From positions 1-21,128 of the IMG/VR virus record IMGVR_UViG_3300010391_000211: a stretch of 21,128 nt of DNA. One strand, 5' to 3'. Both the position numbers and the translations under genes were made by a program. The DNA comes from a virus. The notes under the pieces are model-generated. The model ran no database searches. It saw only the letters and a list, made by a program, of their open reading frames with translations, and had not been told where the DNA came from. Below, piece by piece: positions 7,366 to 13,498 of the stretch (positions are counted from its first letter, which is position 1; the number at the start of each line of letters is the position of its first letter).

Positions 7366-8778
7366 TCAGACGGTAACGAACGGCTCGGCGTACCGGATAG
7401 CCCCGGCCTTCAGGGCCAGGCCGGCGCTGTAGGCGATGTCGCAATGGCTCTCGGCCAGGAGCGGGTTCTCGCTCTCCACCAGCCGGAGCGTCTTGTCGTC
7501 CGCGCCGCGTTCCTTCTGCACGGCGTAGATGTCCGTGGCGATGTTCTTGTAAGGGCCGTCGACGGGCGGTATGAGCTGCTCGCCGTCATTGAACGCGGTC
7601 GCGAGCAGCGACCCAACCTCCCTCTTGCCGGCACTGGTGAACGTATGCGGCAGCCAGCGCTCGGGGTACCTGGTGGCCAGCGTCTCGTTGCTGTCCATGC
7701 CCAGGCCCGTGGCGTCCCCCGCGCCCACGGCGGCGGCGCCGGCGTCCATCGCCTCGCAGATGATCGTCCGCTGGAGGGCGAACTGCGTCTTGTGCATGAG
7801 GACCAGGTATCGCAGGGCCTTGGGCTGGTTGGGGCGGGCAATGTTGATCCACAAGGGCGACAGGTCCGTGTGGCGGGCCACGTCCCAGCCGATCTCCGGC
7901 CGGCCCTGTATCTTCCGCAGGGCGGCGAACAAGCCGCTCTTCCAGCCCGCCCCCGCCTGCACGCGGAGGAAGTCGAACGGCAACTTCTCCTCCGCGAAGC
8001 GCTGGCCGGCATTGACCAGTTCGCCCCACTTGACCAGGGCTTCCAGGTCGCCGGTGAACTGGCAGAGGTACTCGCGCTCCCATCCGGCCTGGTCGCCGTA
8101 GAGGTCCTTGAACGCCTCGATGGACATCGGCCGGCCGTCCTCGCCCGTCAGGGGCATCCCCTCCGCCACGGCCTGGAAGATGTCCACGAAGTGCACGCTG
8201 TAGAGGTCCTTGGCGCTGAACAGCTCGAACGCCTTGTGGTTCTTGCCGCGCGGCGTCGTGATGACGACGACCTTGAACCCCCGCGTGCTCAGCGGGAAGA
8301 TCACCCGCCAGTGGTCGTACCCGCCGCCGGGGAACAGGGAGAACTCCGTGAATATGATGTTGCCCGTCAGCCCGGCCAGGTTGTCCGGGTCGCGGCCAGG
8401 CAGGGCCGTCACCGACCCGCCCCCCGGCAGGTGCAGCGTGCGGGCGGTGCAGCGGAATGCCTCGTCGATCTCGCTGTCGTAGTCCAGGTATTCCTGGCCG
8501 TCTTCGGCGGTGATCGACCCGGCCAGCCGGAAGGCCTCCTTGAACGCCTTGGCCACGGTCTTGCACTTGGCGAAGGTCTCGTCGGCCTGGCGCTGGGTCT
8601 TGGAGACGATGTACCATTTCTGGTGCGTGCGGATGGCGTCGTCGACGGCCTTGCACGAGGCGGTGAAGTCCTTGCCCGCCTGGCGGCACCAGATGACCAC
8701 CTGCACCCTGTGCTCGTCGGCGAACAGCCGCCGCTGGTAGGGGTACAGGCGTATCACGCTGTCGGCAGTCGCTACCAC
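7366..8778 (-). CDS. phage terminase large subunit (Mu gp28-like)
   Basis: A 470-residue DNA-packaging motor protein. ATPase features: Walker A-like WCRQAGKDF (about 31-39), Walker B-like NIIFTEFS (about 140-147, with Thr-Glu where Asp-Glu is usual), and a coupling-type ITTPRGKN (about 173-180). The C-terminal RuvC-like nuclease has plausible catalytic Asp299 (GWDVARHTD), Asp355 (AGDATG) and Asp447 (SHCDIAYSAGLAL). I prefer GTG 8778, which has AAAGGA 5 bases upstream; ATG 8832 is possible but would start in the octamer array and has almost no spacer after its AGGG. The preceding gene is the gp27-like partner, as in Mu. The changed Walker B residue is unusual but occurs in divergent terminases. 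Confidence 0.88.
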   Translation of the reverse strand: MVATADSVIRLYPYQRRLFADEHRVQVVIWCRQAGKDFTASCKAVDDAIRTHQKWYIVSKTQRQADETFAKCKTVAKAFKEAFRLAGSITAEDGQEYLDYDSEIDEAFRCTARTLHLPGGGSVTALPGRDPDNLAGLTGNIIFTEFSLFPGGGYDHWRVIFPLSTRGFKVVVITTPRGKNHKAFELFSAKDLYSVHFVDIFQAVAEGMPLTGEDGRPMSIEAFKDLYGDQAGWEREYLCQFTGDLEALVKWGELVNAGQRFAEEKLPFDFLRVQAGAGWKSGLFAALRKIQGRPEIGWDVARHTDLSPLWINIARPNQPKALRYLVLMHKTQFALQRTIICEAMDAGAAAVGAGDATGLGMDSNETLATRYPERWLPHTFTSAGKREVGSLLATAFNDGEQLIPPVDGPYKNIATDIYAVQKERGADDKTLRLVESENPLLAESHCDIAYSAGLALKAGAIRYAEPFVTV

Positions 8779-8799
8779 GTCTTTCCTTTTGCCTTTTCG

Positions 8800-8831
8800 C
8801 CGCGTCTCCGCGTCGCCGCGTCTCCGCGTCA
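8800..8831. repeat. CCGCGTCT octamer array before terminase
   Basis: About four octamers (CCGCGTCT, CCGCGTCG, CCGCGTCT, CCGCGTCA) lie between the gp27-like stop (8838) and the preferred terminase start (8778). If the upstream ATG 8832 is used, they encode an Arg-rich N-terminus. Confidence 0.88.
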
Positions 8832-8837
8832 TTTGCC

Positions 8838-9485
8838 CTAGCCAAAAACCGCCTTGCGGACCTTGCCGATCATCTCGTCAGTGAACTGCACCGGCTCGGC
8901 CTGGCCGTCACCCCTTTTCATCGCCTTGGCGATCTCCTCGTCGAATCGCCGTCGCAGCTCCTCCTCCCGCCGCTGGATCAACTCCCGCTCGGCGGCCACC
9001 TTGCCCAGGCGGCCGAATGTCTCTATACCTTGGAGTATCTGCCCGGGAGTCATGCCGGTCAGGGCCGCCTCCGGCAGGTCGCTCAGCCAATTGAACATGT
9101 GTTGCGCCGCCAGGGCCATGCCGCCCTGGAAGGTCTGGTCAAGGCCGGTGGCCTTGGCCGCCTGCACCATTTGGGCCGTGCGTTTGCCGGCCAGGTGCGC
9201 CTGCCGCTCGTCGGCGAGCAGCCTCTTGCGGTCGCGGTTGACGCTGGACCGGCCGGCCTTGACGCCGTGTTTCTTGGTCCAGGCCCACACGTCGTCTATG
9301 CGGTAGGTCTGGCTGTCCCGCAGGCGGACCTCGTACTCCATCACCAGCTCATCCCGCTTGGCCCGGAGCTGCTCATCCGCGGCCACGTCCTGCTCCGTGG
9401 CATTCGCCGCGCCGGCAGTCCTGGCGGCCCACAGGGCGAGTTGCCCGTACACCGTGCTGTGCGCCAGTCTTGGCCGCCCGGACAT
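8838..9485 (-). CDS. Mu gp27-like (DUF3486) protein, candidate small terminase
   Basis: A 215-residue protein starting MSGRPRLAHSTVYGQL at ATG 9485, with GGAGGA about 8 bases upstream; the A of the previous TGA is shared (TGATG overlap). The N-terminal half has a short basic DNA-binding-like segment (GVKAGRSSVNRDRKRLL) that fits the HTH-then-SrSsvnR pattern of the DUF3486 family encoded next to gp28-type terminases. The C-terminal half is helical (KVAAERELIQRREEELRRRF), probably a coiled coil. Family knowledge and position both suggest DNA recognition during packaging. Family assignment is by pattern, so moderately sure. Confidence 0.75.
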   Translation of the reverse strand: MSGRPRLAHSTVYGQLALWAARTAGAANATEQDVAADEQLRAKRDELVMEYEVRLRDSQTYRIDDVWAWTKKHGVKAGRSSVNRDRKRLLADERQAHLAGKRTAQMVQAAKATGLDQTFQGGMALAAQHMFNWLSDLPEAALTGMTPGQILQGIETFGRLGKVAAERELIQRREEELRRRFDEEIAKAMKRGDGQAEPVQFTDEMIGKVRKAVFG

Positions 9486-9799
9486 CAGTTGAATTCCTCC
9501 AGGCGGTCCCACGGGCAGCCGCGATTGACGAAGTCCCGCCCGCGCGGGGTGATCTTCAGGAGCTTGTCCGGCATGGGGTCGACGTCGTCGGCGTCCTGCA
9601 CAGTGGCCAGGCCGCGTTCCACGATGTCGGCTATGGCCGCGTCGATCTCCTGTTTGGCGTGCCGGACCTTGCCGCGCGAAAGGCCGCGATAGATGTCGTC
9701 CACGCGGAAGCCCACGTCCGCGTTGGCCCTGAAGGCGGCGTAAGCCATGCGTAGGATCATCGCCCGTATCGACCGGCTCTCGGCCAGTTGTAGATCCAC
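9485..9799 (-). CDS. small winged-helix-like late protein
   Basis: A 104-residue protein from GTG 9799, with AGGG upstream and only one base between it and the stop of the preceding gene. The sequence shows helix-helix-strand order: SIRAMILRMAYAAFRAN, then DDIYRGLSRGKVRHAKQEIDAAIADIVERGLATV, then a LLKITPRGRDFV wing. This is a typical winged-helix layout. It stands where Mu-like phages keep a small gene before gp27, and could help DNA recognition in packaging or regulate late genes. No catalytic residues are evident; the role is inferred from fold and position. Confidence 0.7.
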   Translation of the reverse strand: MDLQLAESRSIRAMILRMAYAAFRANADVGFRVDDIYRGLSRGKVRHAKQEIDAAIADIVERGLATVQDADDVDPMPDKLLKITPRGRDFVNRGCPWDRLEEFN

Positions 9800-9800
9800 G

Positions 9801-10385
9801 TCAGTTTCCCTTTCCTTCAGCGTCTACCCGGCCCTGCAAATGGGAGACGCTCTTGGCCACCTCGGTGATCCGGCTGTGGACGCTCTCGAGCTTCTCCTCC
9901 AGCCGCTCGCCCTGGGACGTGCTGTCGCTGACGAGTTGGGCCAGTTCGTCGCGGCTCACGTAGGTCCGGGCCGATCTCAGCTCGCAGCGGGTGCGGTCGT
10001 TGTCCACCCCGGCGATCCTGAGCTGCATCGCGTGCATGTCGCGGGCCAGGCTCTCCACGGCGGTCTTCAGGGCCGCGGTGGCGGTGCTCATGTCGCCGAT
10101 CCGCTGCTGGAGCAGCTTCAGGCTGACGTACACGCCGATGGCGGCGGAGGCGCCAGGTATGATGAGTTGGGGCAGTATGGCGGAGGCGGCCTGCCACAGG
10201 TCCCCGGCGGCGAGGGGGGGAACGAGGCACTCGGCACTAGGCACTAGGCATTTGGCAACAGCGACACAGAGGCCGACGGCTTGCCCCCAAGTGCCAAGTG
10301 CCAAGTGCCAAGTGCCTTCGGAAAGAATCCCCGACAGAAGGGTCTGTAAAGATGCCGCCGCGCCCGCCATCCATGAAGCGACCAT
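9801..10385 (-). CDS. membrane/coiled-coil protein (DUF2730-like)
   Basis: A 194-residue first gene of the leftward late block. ATG 10385 is set by AAAAGGA with a 6-base spacer. Residues ~1-22 form a hydrophobic or amphipathic helix. Residues ~23-58 are encoded by the inverted GGCACTT arrays (GTWHLALGTWG, CLVPSAECLVPP). A likely membrane segment follows (AILPQLIIPGASAAIGVYVSL, about 68-90), then a long coiled coil (GERLEEKLESVHSRITEVAK). One membrane helix plus coiled coil just upstream of gp27/gp28 matches DUF2730-type (Mu gp26-like) proteins by architecture and position. A holin- or spanin-like role cannot be excluded. The repeat insert looks like a later expansion. Confidence 0.7.
   Translation of the reverse strand: MVASWMAGAAASLQTLLSGILSEGTWHLALGTWGQAVGLCVAVAKCLVPSAECLVPPLAAGDLWQAASAILPQLIIPGASAAIGVYVSLKLLQQRIGDMSTATAALKTAVESLARDMHAMQLRIAGVDNDRTRCELRSARTYVSRDELAQLVSDSTSQGERLEEKLESVHSRITEVAKSVSHLQGRVDAEGKGN
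10226..10314. repeat. GGCACTT heptamer arrays in inverted pair
   Basis: GGCACTC, GGCACTA, GGCACTA, GGCATTT (10226-10253) face CCAAGTG x4 (10287-10314). The arms are complementary with a few mismatches around a 33-base loop, so the mRNA of the gene at 9801-10385 could form a long hairpin within its coding region. Confidence 0.9.
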
Positions 10386-10508
10386 TCGCAATCCTTTTGG
10401 TCTAACGGCTCATGATGGGGATTGGAACGGGCGGGGGGAGGGAACGCAAGAAGAAAATCCAAGAAAATATCTACCGACAACTCTCGTGCTATCTTACGGC
10501 AACGCCAG
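10386..10508 (-). other. late-operon leader region, promoter not identifiable
   Basis: This 123-bp gap precedes the first late gene and follows the zinc-ribbon gene. It is AT-richer than its surroundings, notably TAGATATTTTC on the minus strand. I find no convincing -35/-10 pair with 16-18 bp spacing, which would fit a late promoter needing a phage activator. A perfect 7-bp stem (ACGGCAA/TTGCCGT, 10496-10518, 9-base loop) at its right edge overlaps the zinc-ribbon stop codon but has no T-tract. Confidence 0.35.
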
Positions 10509-10871
10509 TCATTGCCGTTGTCGGCGGCAAAGCCAAACGAGGGCTATCACCGTGCCCAGACCGCAGCACAGGGAAAGCCAGGTGATTGCCAGGGTGAGGC
10601 CGACCACGACGCCGAGGTTGTAGCTTAGGAGTTCGCGGGCATCCCAGAAGGCAAAAAGAAAGACCGCCACCAGGGCTGGGATGACACCAAACAGGGCTAC
10701 CACCCAACCGATGAACGCCGCGTCACTGCCTTCGTGGGCCCGCCGCGCTACCAGGCCCAGGATTGGGACGCGTAGGAATGTTTTGCATTGCGGGCAGGTC
10801 TCTACCTTGCCCATTTGGCTCTCCGGCGATTGCATGGTGGCCATGCACCGGCCACACCTATAGTCGATCAC
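10509..10871 (-). CDS. zinc-ribbon membrane protein in repressor operon
   Basis: A 120-residue protein. GTG 10871 overlaps the repressor stop (GTGA) and has AAAGGAGG 6 bases upstream, so expression should follow the repressor in lysogens. The N-terminus is a zinc ribbon: Cys6-x2-Cys9 and Cys26-x2-Cys29, ending in RVP. Two membrane helices follow, at about 52-76 (GWVVALFGVIPALVAVFLFAF) and 86-114 (LGVVVGLTLAITWLSLCCG), and a basic CRRQRQ tail. The CxxC...G...CPxC...VP ribbon ahead of membrane helices is very common in planctomycete proteins. Position suggests a lysogenic-conversion or superinfection-exclusion protein; that is inference. Confidence 0.75.
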   Translation of the reverse strand: MIDYRCGRCMATMQSPESQMGKVETCPQCKTFLRVPILGLVARRAHEGSDAAFIGWVVALFGVIPALVAVFLFAFWDARELLSYNLGVVVGLTLAITWLSLCCGLGTVIALVWLCRRQRQ

Positions 10872-11800
10872 GGTCGCCCTCCTTTGCCGCCCCGCGGCAA
10901 ATGCTCGATGATCTTGTAAGCCCCCACGAGCTGCTCGACGGGCACGATGCGCGGGGCATAGGCCGTGTTGTCTGATGCCAGGATCGCGTTGCCGCCCTGG
11001 ATGGTGAGTCGCTTGAGCACAGGCTCGCGTTCGCCGCCAACGTCGATCATTACGCAGGCCAGGCCGCTGCGGACGTGCTGCGCCGGGTCGACAACCACGA
11101 TATCCCCATCCCTGTAGATTGGCTGCATTGACTGGCCCTGCACGCGGACGGCCACGCCGGTGGGCGGCGCGCCTTGATACACAAGGAACTCCCCGCACCA
11201 ACCCGGAGGATACTGCCGCGCCTCCACGGCGTCCAGGGCCGCGTCCCCCGCCGCCAGGCGGCCGACTATCGGGACAAACCGCCGATGCCAATCCGTCGAG
11301 GTCGGCACTGCCTCCGGGGGAACGGTGCGGATCTCGCGGGCCGGCGGCGCGGCCCGCCTGGCGCTTGCCCGTTCCCTCATGGCGGTCAATAACTCGGCCC
11401 CCGTAGAGACTACAATCGGGCCGCGAGGCTCCTGGGCAGGCGCCCCAGTCAGGTGTATGCCCATCCCGCGCAAGACTTCCCCGACCGTGGCGTAGTAATT
11501 GGCCTGGCCCGGCTGGGCGGGCGCGGCGCGCATGGCGCCAACCCCCGTGAACAACCACCGCAGGCAATAGCCCCGTTGCTCGGCCCACGCGGCGAGCTGG
11601 ACGGCCAAGTCCATCGGTATAGTCAGGGCGCGGCCAGTGAAGACCCGCGTGAGGACCTGTTTATCGTATCCACCCAGATGATCGCCCAGGGCGACCTGGG
11701 TAATCCCTGAGTCGCCAACCATGGCCCGCAGGCGTCCGGCAAAGGCCGCCGCGATCCCCGGATAAAGCACCCGGACGCGGCCTGGAACTTTTTTCGACAT
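10868..11800 (-). CDS. LexA/CI-like S24-family phage repressor
   Basis: A 310-residue repressor. The N-terminus is a CI-like HTH domain (AFAGRLRAMVGDSGITQVAL ... RWLFTGVG). The C-terminus is an S24 peptidase domain with catalytic Ser224 in VQGQSMQPIYRDGD and Lys263 in EPVLKRLT. The Ala184-Gly185 bond in GRLAAGDA is the expected self-cleavage site. The family cleaves itself when RecA filaments form, so SOS induction of this phage is likely. ATG 11800 follows an A/G-rich AAGAAAAAGAGAA leader; a longer form from 11878 would run across the divergent promoter and is disfavoured. A ~100-residue Ala/Pro/Arg-rich linker (about 90-170) is longer than in typical CI proteins. Confidence 0.9.
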   Translation of the reverse strand: MSKKVPGRVRVLYPGIAAAFAGRLRAMVGDSGITQVALGDHLGGYDKQVLTRVFTGRALTIPMDLAVQLAAWAEQRGYCLRWLFTGVGAMRAAPAQPGQANYYATVGEVLRGMGIHLTGAPAQEPRGPIVVSTGAELLTAMRERASARRAAPPAREIRTVPPEAVPTSTDWHRRFVPIVGRLAAGDAALDAVEARQYPPGWCGEFLVYQGAPPTGVAVRVQGQSMQPIYRDGDIVVVDPAQHVRSGLACVMIDVGGEREPVLKRLTIQGGNAILASDNTAYAPRIVPVEQLVGAYKIIEHLPRGGKGGRP

Positions 11801-11815
11801 TTTCTCTTTTTCTTC

Positions 11816-11844
11816 TTGACGCCCCTGGCCGATGATCGTATTAT
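11816..11844 (+). promoter_or_regulatory. early promoter, sigma70-like
   Basis: TTGACG (11816-11821) and TATTAT (11839-11844) are separated by exactly 17 bp, close to the sigma70 consensus in otherwise very GC-rich DNA. It faces the HTH/transposase operon, with an expected start near 11851 and a leader of about 48 bases. Confidence 0.75.
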
Positions 11845-11845
11845 C
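11831..11845. promoter_or_regulatory. candidate operator dyad over the -10 element
   Basis: GATgATcgtATtATC is an imperfect 15-bp palindrome covering the -10 box of the early promoter. It is well placed for repressor or Cro/Ner-like protein binding. It is a single copy; I did not find convincing further copies in 11801-11898. Confidence 0.4.
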
Positions 11846-11898
11846 TTGCAAAGACTCATATGCTTCGCTGGCAGACACATTAGCAGCGGGCTACAACA

Positions 11899-12222
11899 AT
11901 GCGGAAAAGCCGCCAATCTTCTGACAACACGAACGCTTCCGCCATTCTACGCGAGGCCGGCAATTCCGTCAAGGGGGCAATCATCGCGGCGGGACTCAGC
12001 CTGACGGACGTCTGCCGGGCCGCAAAGATTTCCAATCCCAAGCTCAGCGGCCTGCTGAACGGGGCCAGCCGCAACTGGCAGCGCCAAGTCCTCGTATGGG
12101 CCGCCTTTCGCCTCCTGGCGGGCAGTAAGAGCCAGGCCACCCTGGAGGAGTTCTGGGGAGCGCTCCTGAAGGACTCGCGAGTCGCGAGTCGCGAGTCGCG
12201 AATCAAGGAGGGCGGCAGGTGA
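11899..12222 (+). CDS. Cro/Ner-like HTH protein
   Basis: A 107-residue first gene of the early operon, divergent from the repressor. Residues ~20-60 form an HTH: IIAAGLSLTDVCRAAKIS, then NPKLSGLLNG as recognition helix. The position matches Mu Ner or lambda Cro, which damp repressor and early transcription. The last residues (DSRVASRESRIKE) are encoded by the GTCGCGA heptamer array at 12172-12211 and look like an added tail. The start ATG 11899 lacks a strong ribosome binding site. Its stop overlaps the GTG of the next gene (GTGA). Confidence 0.7.
   Translation: MRKSRQSSDNTNASAILREAGNSVKGAIIAAGLSLTDVCRAAKISNPKLSGLLNGASRNWQRQVLVWAAFRLLAGSKSQATLEEFWGALLKDSRVASRESRIKEGGR
12172..12211 (+). repeat. 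GTCGCGA heptamer array ending in Shine-Dalgarno
   Basis: GA, then CTCGCGA and three GTCGCGA units, then ATC and AAGGAGG, which serves the GTG start at 12219. The whole 40-nt module recurs at 15832-15871 with four differences, in the same reading frame of the upstream gene and again supplying the next gene's ribosome binding site. Confidence 0.9.
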
Positions 12223-12500
12223 TCGGCGCGGAGCAATGCATTTCCTATGACCAGATGGCCGGACGGATCATCGCCGACGCCCAGCGGCACTTCGATCGCC
12301 TCTACCCCCCGGTCCCGCGCAAGCAACTGGACGAAGTATCGATGGACCTCCTGGCGGGGGTCGTCATTCGCCTGCTCGTATGCGTACAGGTCCTTCAAGC
12401 ACGGATTGATCGGTTGAATGACTCCAGCCCCGGCAAGCGGCGGGGCCGGCCCGCCGAAGCCTCGGCGAAGGCGGGCGACCCGCCCATCGTGCCACTATGA
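12219..12500 (+). CDS. hypothetical early protein
   Basis: A 93-residue protein from GTG 12219, set by AAGGAGG 7 bases upstream and a 4-base overlap with the HTH gene. The middle is helical (LDEVSMDLLAGVVIRLLVCVQVLQARIDRLN), too polar to be a certain membrane helix. The C-terminus RPAEASAKAG is encoded by a GCCCGCC...GGCGGGC palindromic element (12449-12476). I recognise no family. As the second gene of the early operon it may be a small regulator or host-takeover protein, but nothing in it says so. Confidence 0.65.
   Translation: MIGAEQCISYDQMAGRIIADAQRHFDRLYPPVPRKQLDEVSMDLLAGVVIRLLVCVQVLQARIDRLNDSSPGKRRGRPAEASAKAGDPPIVPL
12449..12476. repeat. in-frame GCCCGCC palindromic element, copy 1
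   Basis: GCCCGCC-GAA-GCC-T-CGGC-GAA-GGCGGGC, 28 bp, able to form a hairpin with paired GAA/GAA internal mismatches. It is translated as PAEAS within the 93-residue gene. A second 29-bp copy lies at 13353-13381 in another gene, in the same frame. Confidence 0.85.
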
Positions 12501-12512
12501 GGACCGACTGAC

Positions 12513-12983
12513 ATGACGATCAGCAGAGGCCGGAACGTCGCGAGGGCCGTCCTGGGCGGCCGCACGAAATGGTACGACGTCTATCCCGCGGGGGCCTGCG
12601 TCATCTGCGGTTGCACTCAGGACCGCGCCTGCCCGGAGGGCTGCTCGTGGGTCATCGACCCTCACAAGGGGCCTGGCCGGCCGGGGCCGGGCCTGTGCGA
12701 TGTCTGCCTGGAGCGGGTGCAGATCCTCCTGGAGACCCCGCCCCTGTCGTGGCACAGCACCCTCTCGGCGGAGATCTGCCGCTGGGGGCCGTTGAACACG
12801 TTGGCCCTCGCTCGCCGCCTGGCGCGGGGCGCGGCCCGCCGGAAGCTGCTGATCGCGGCCATCGTTGTGCGGGAGGGCAACCTGCCCCTGCAAAGGAAAA
12901 AGGGCCAGCCGGTTCACCGCCGAGCGCGCTCGGTTAGGCGACGTTCTGGCCCCGGCTTCGCTGGCGCGAAGTCGGATGAATGA
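12513..12983 (+). CDS. Cys-rich zinc-binding phage protein (CxxCGC motif)
   Basis: A 156-residue protein from ATG 12513 with GAGGA 9 bases upstream. Cysteines at 29, 32, 34, 40, 44, 62 and 65 form CVICGCTQDRACPEGCSW ... LCDVC, a recurrent module of small phage and mobile-element proteins that presumably binds zinc. The middle region is helical (SAEICRWGPLNTLALARRLA), like a degenerate winged-helix start. The C-terminal 35 residues are very basic (RRARSVRRRSG). DNA or RNA binding is likely, but the function is unknown. The stop overlaps an alternative start of the next gene. Confidence 0.7.
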   Translation: MTISRGRNVARAVLGGRTKWYDVYPAGACVICGCTQDRACPEGCSWVIDPHKGPGRPGPGLCDVCLERVQILLETPPLSWHSTLSAEICRWGPLNTLALARRLARGAARRKLLIAAIVVREGNLPLQRKKGQPVHRRARSVRRRSGPGFAGAKSDE

Positions 12984-13017
12984 TAGCACGGATCGACCGG
13001 AAAGGAAACGCAAACAA

Positions 13018-13446
13018 ATGCCACAGGCTCCTCAAATCGAAAATCGAAAATCGAACATCGTACATCGTTCCGACGTCCAGGCCATCCAGGGCCGCCTGGC
13101 CCCCGGCGAGCGGATCCTCTGCGGGAACGTGGACATCGAGTTCGCCCCCGGCCCGGACGGGGACATCCTTATTACTGTCGGCGCACGCGGCGCCGAGACG
13201 AGCATCCGCCTCTCCGCGTCCCCGCGTCTCCGGGTCCCCGCGTCGATCTGCTTCATGGCCCGCGTCGAGCCTGGCGGGCACTACCCGTGCGTGCAGCGGC
13301 TGCTGCCTTGCGCCCCACAGAACGCCCGCGCCGCCGGCAGGCAGACCGTGCAGCCCGCCGAAGCCTCCGGCGAAGGCGGGCCGCTGCTGTCGATCGGCCA
13401 GGGCGACTACACGCGTCATTTTTACCCGTCCGATTTCGCGCCGTGA
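13018..13446 (+). CDS. hypothetical early protein riddled with repeat inserts
   Basis: A 142-residue protein from ATG 13018, with AAAGGA about 11 bases upstream; ATG 12976, overlapping the previous gene, is the alternative. The recognisable unique parts are GRLAPGERILCGNVDIEF, an ILITVGARG strand region and the C-terminal GDYTRHFYPSDFAP. Three repeat elements are read in-frame: AAATCGA heptamers at residues ~6-17, CCGCGTCC octamers near 65-76 (SASPRLRVPAS), and a GCCCGCC palindrome near 112-121. About a third of the protein is thus repeat-derived. No family is recognised. Its stop lies in the first heptamer of the array before the transposase. Confidence 0.6.
   Translation: MPQAPQIENRKSNIVHRSDVQAIQGRLAPGERILCGNVDIEFAPGPDGDILITVGARGAETSIRLSASPRLRVPASICFMARVEPGGHYPCVQRLLPCAPQNARAAGRQTVQPAEASGEGGPLLSIGQGDYTRHFYPSDFAP
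13034..13068. repeat. AAATCGA heptamer array, 5 copies
   Basis: AAATCGA x3, then ACATCGT x2, perfect 7-bp period, at the 5' end of the 142-residue gene and translated in-frame. The unit contains no stop in any forward frame. Confidence 0.9.
13211..13244. repeat. CCGCGTCT octamer array inside a coding region
   Basis: About four octamers (TCTCCGCG, TCCCCGCG, TCTCCGGG, TCCCCGCG) are read in-frame as SASPRLRVPAS in the 142-residue gene. Confidence 0.88.
13353..13381. repeat. in-frame GCCCGCC palindromic element, copy 2
   Basis: GCCCGCC-GAA-GCC-TCC-GGC-GAA-GGCGGGC, 29 bp, symmetric, translated as PAEAS in the 142-residue gene. See copy 1 at 12449-12476. Confidence 0.88.
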
Positions 13447-13498
13447 CCTATGACCTGCGCCCTATGACCTACGCCCTACGCCCTGTGACCTATGACAC
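13443..13498 (+). repeat. 8-unit heptamer array spanning stop and transposase start
   Basis: GTGACCT, ATGACCT, GCGCCCT, ATGACCT, ACGCCCT, ACGCCCT, GTGACCT, ATGACAC: eight exact 7-bp steps. The upstream gene's TGA (13444-13446) lies in unit 1 and the transposase ATG (13492) opens unit 8, so the whole intergenic gap is repeat. Units mix the CGTAGGG and GGTCATA families, which differ by two bases. Confidence 0.95.

Noticed and set aside
10496-10518. Intrinsic terminator after the zinc-ribbon gene
   Set aside because: A perfect 7-bp stem exists but no T-tract follows leftward and the stop codon lies in the loop.
10509-11588. A 359-residue leftward frame covering the zinc-ribbon gene and much of the repressor
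   Set aside because: Only its last 120 residues look like protein; the upstream part is a shadow of the repressor, and GTG 10871 has a strong ribosome binding site.
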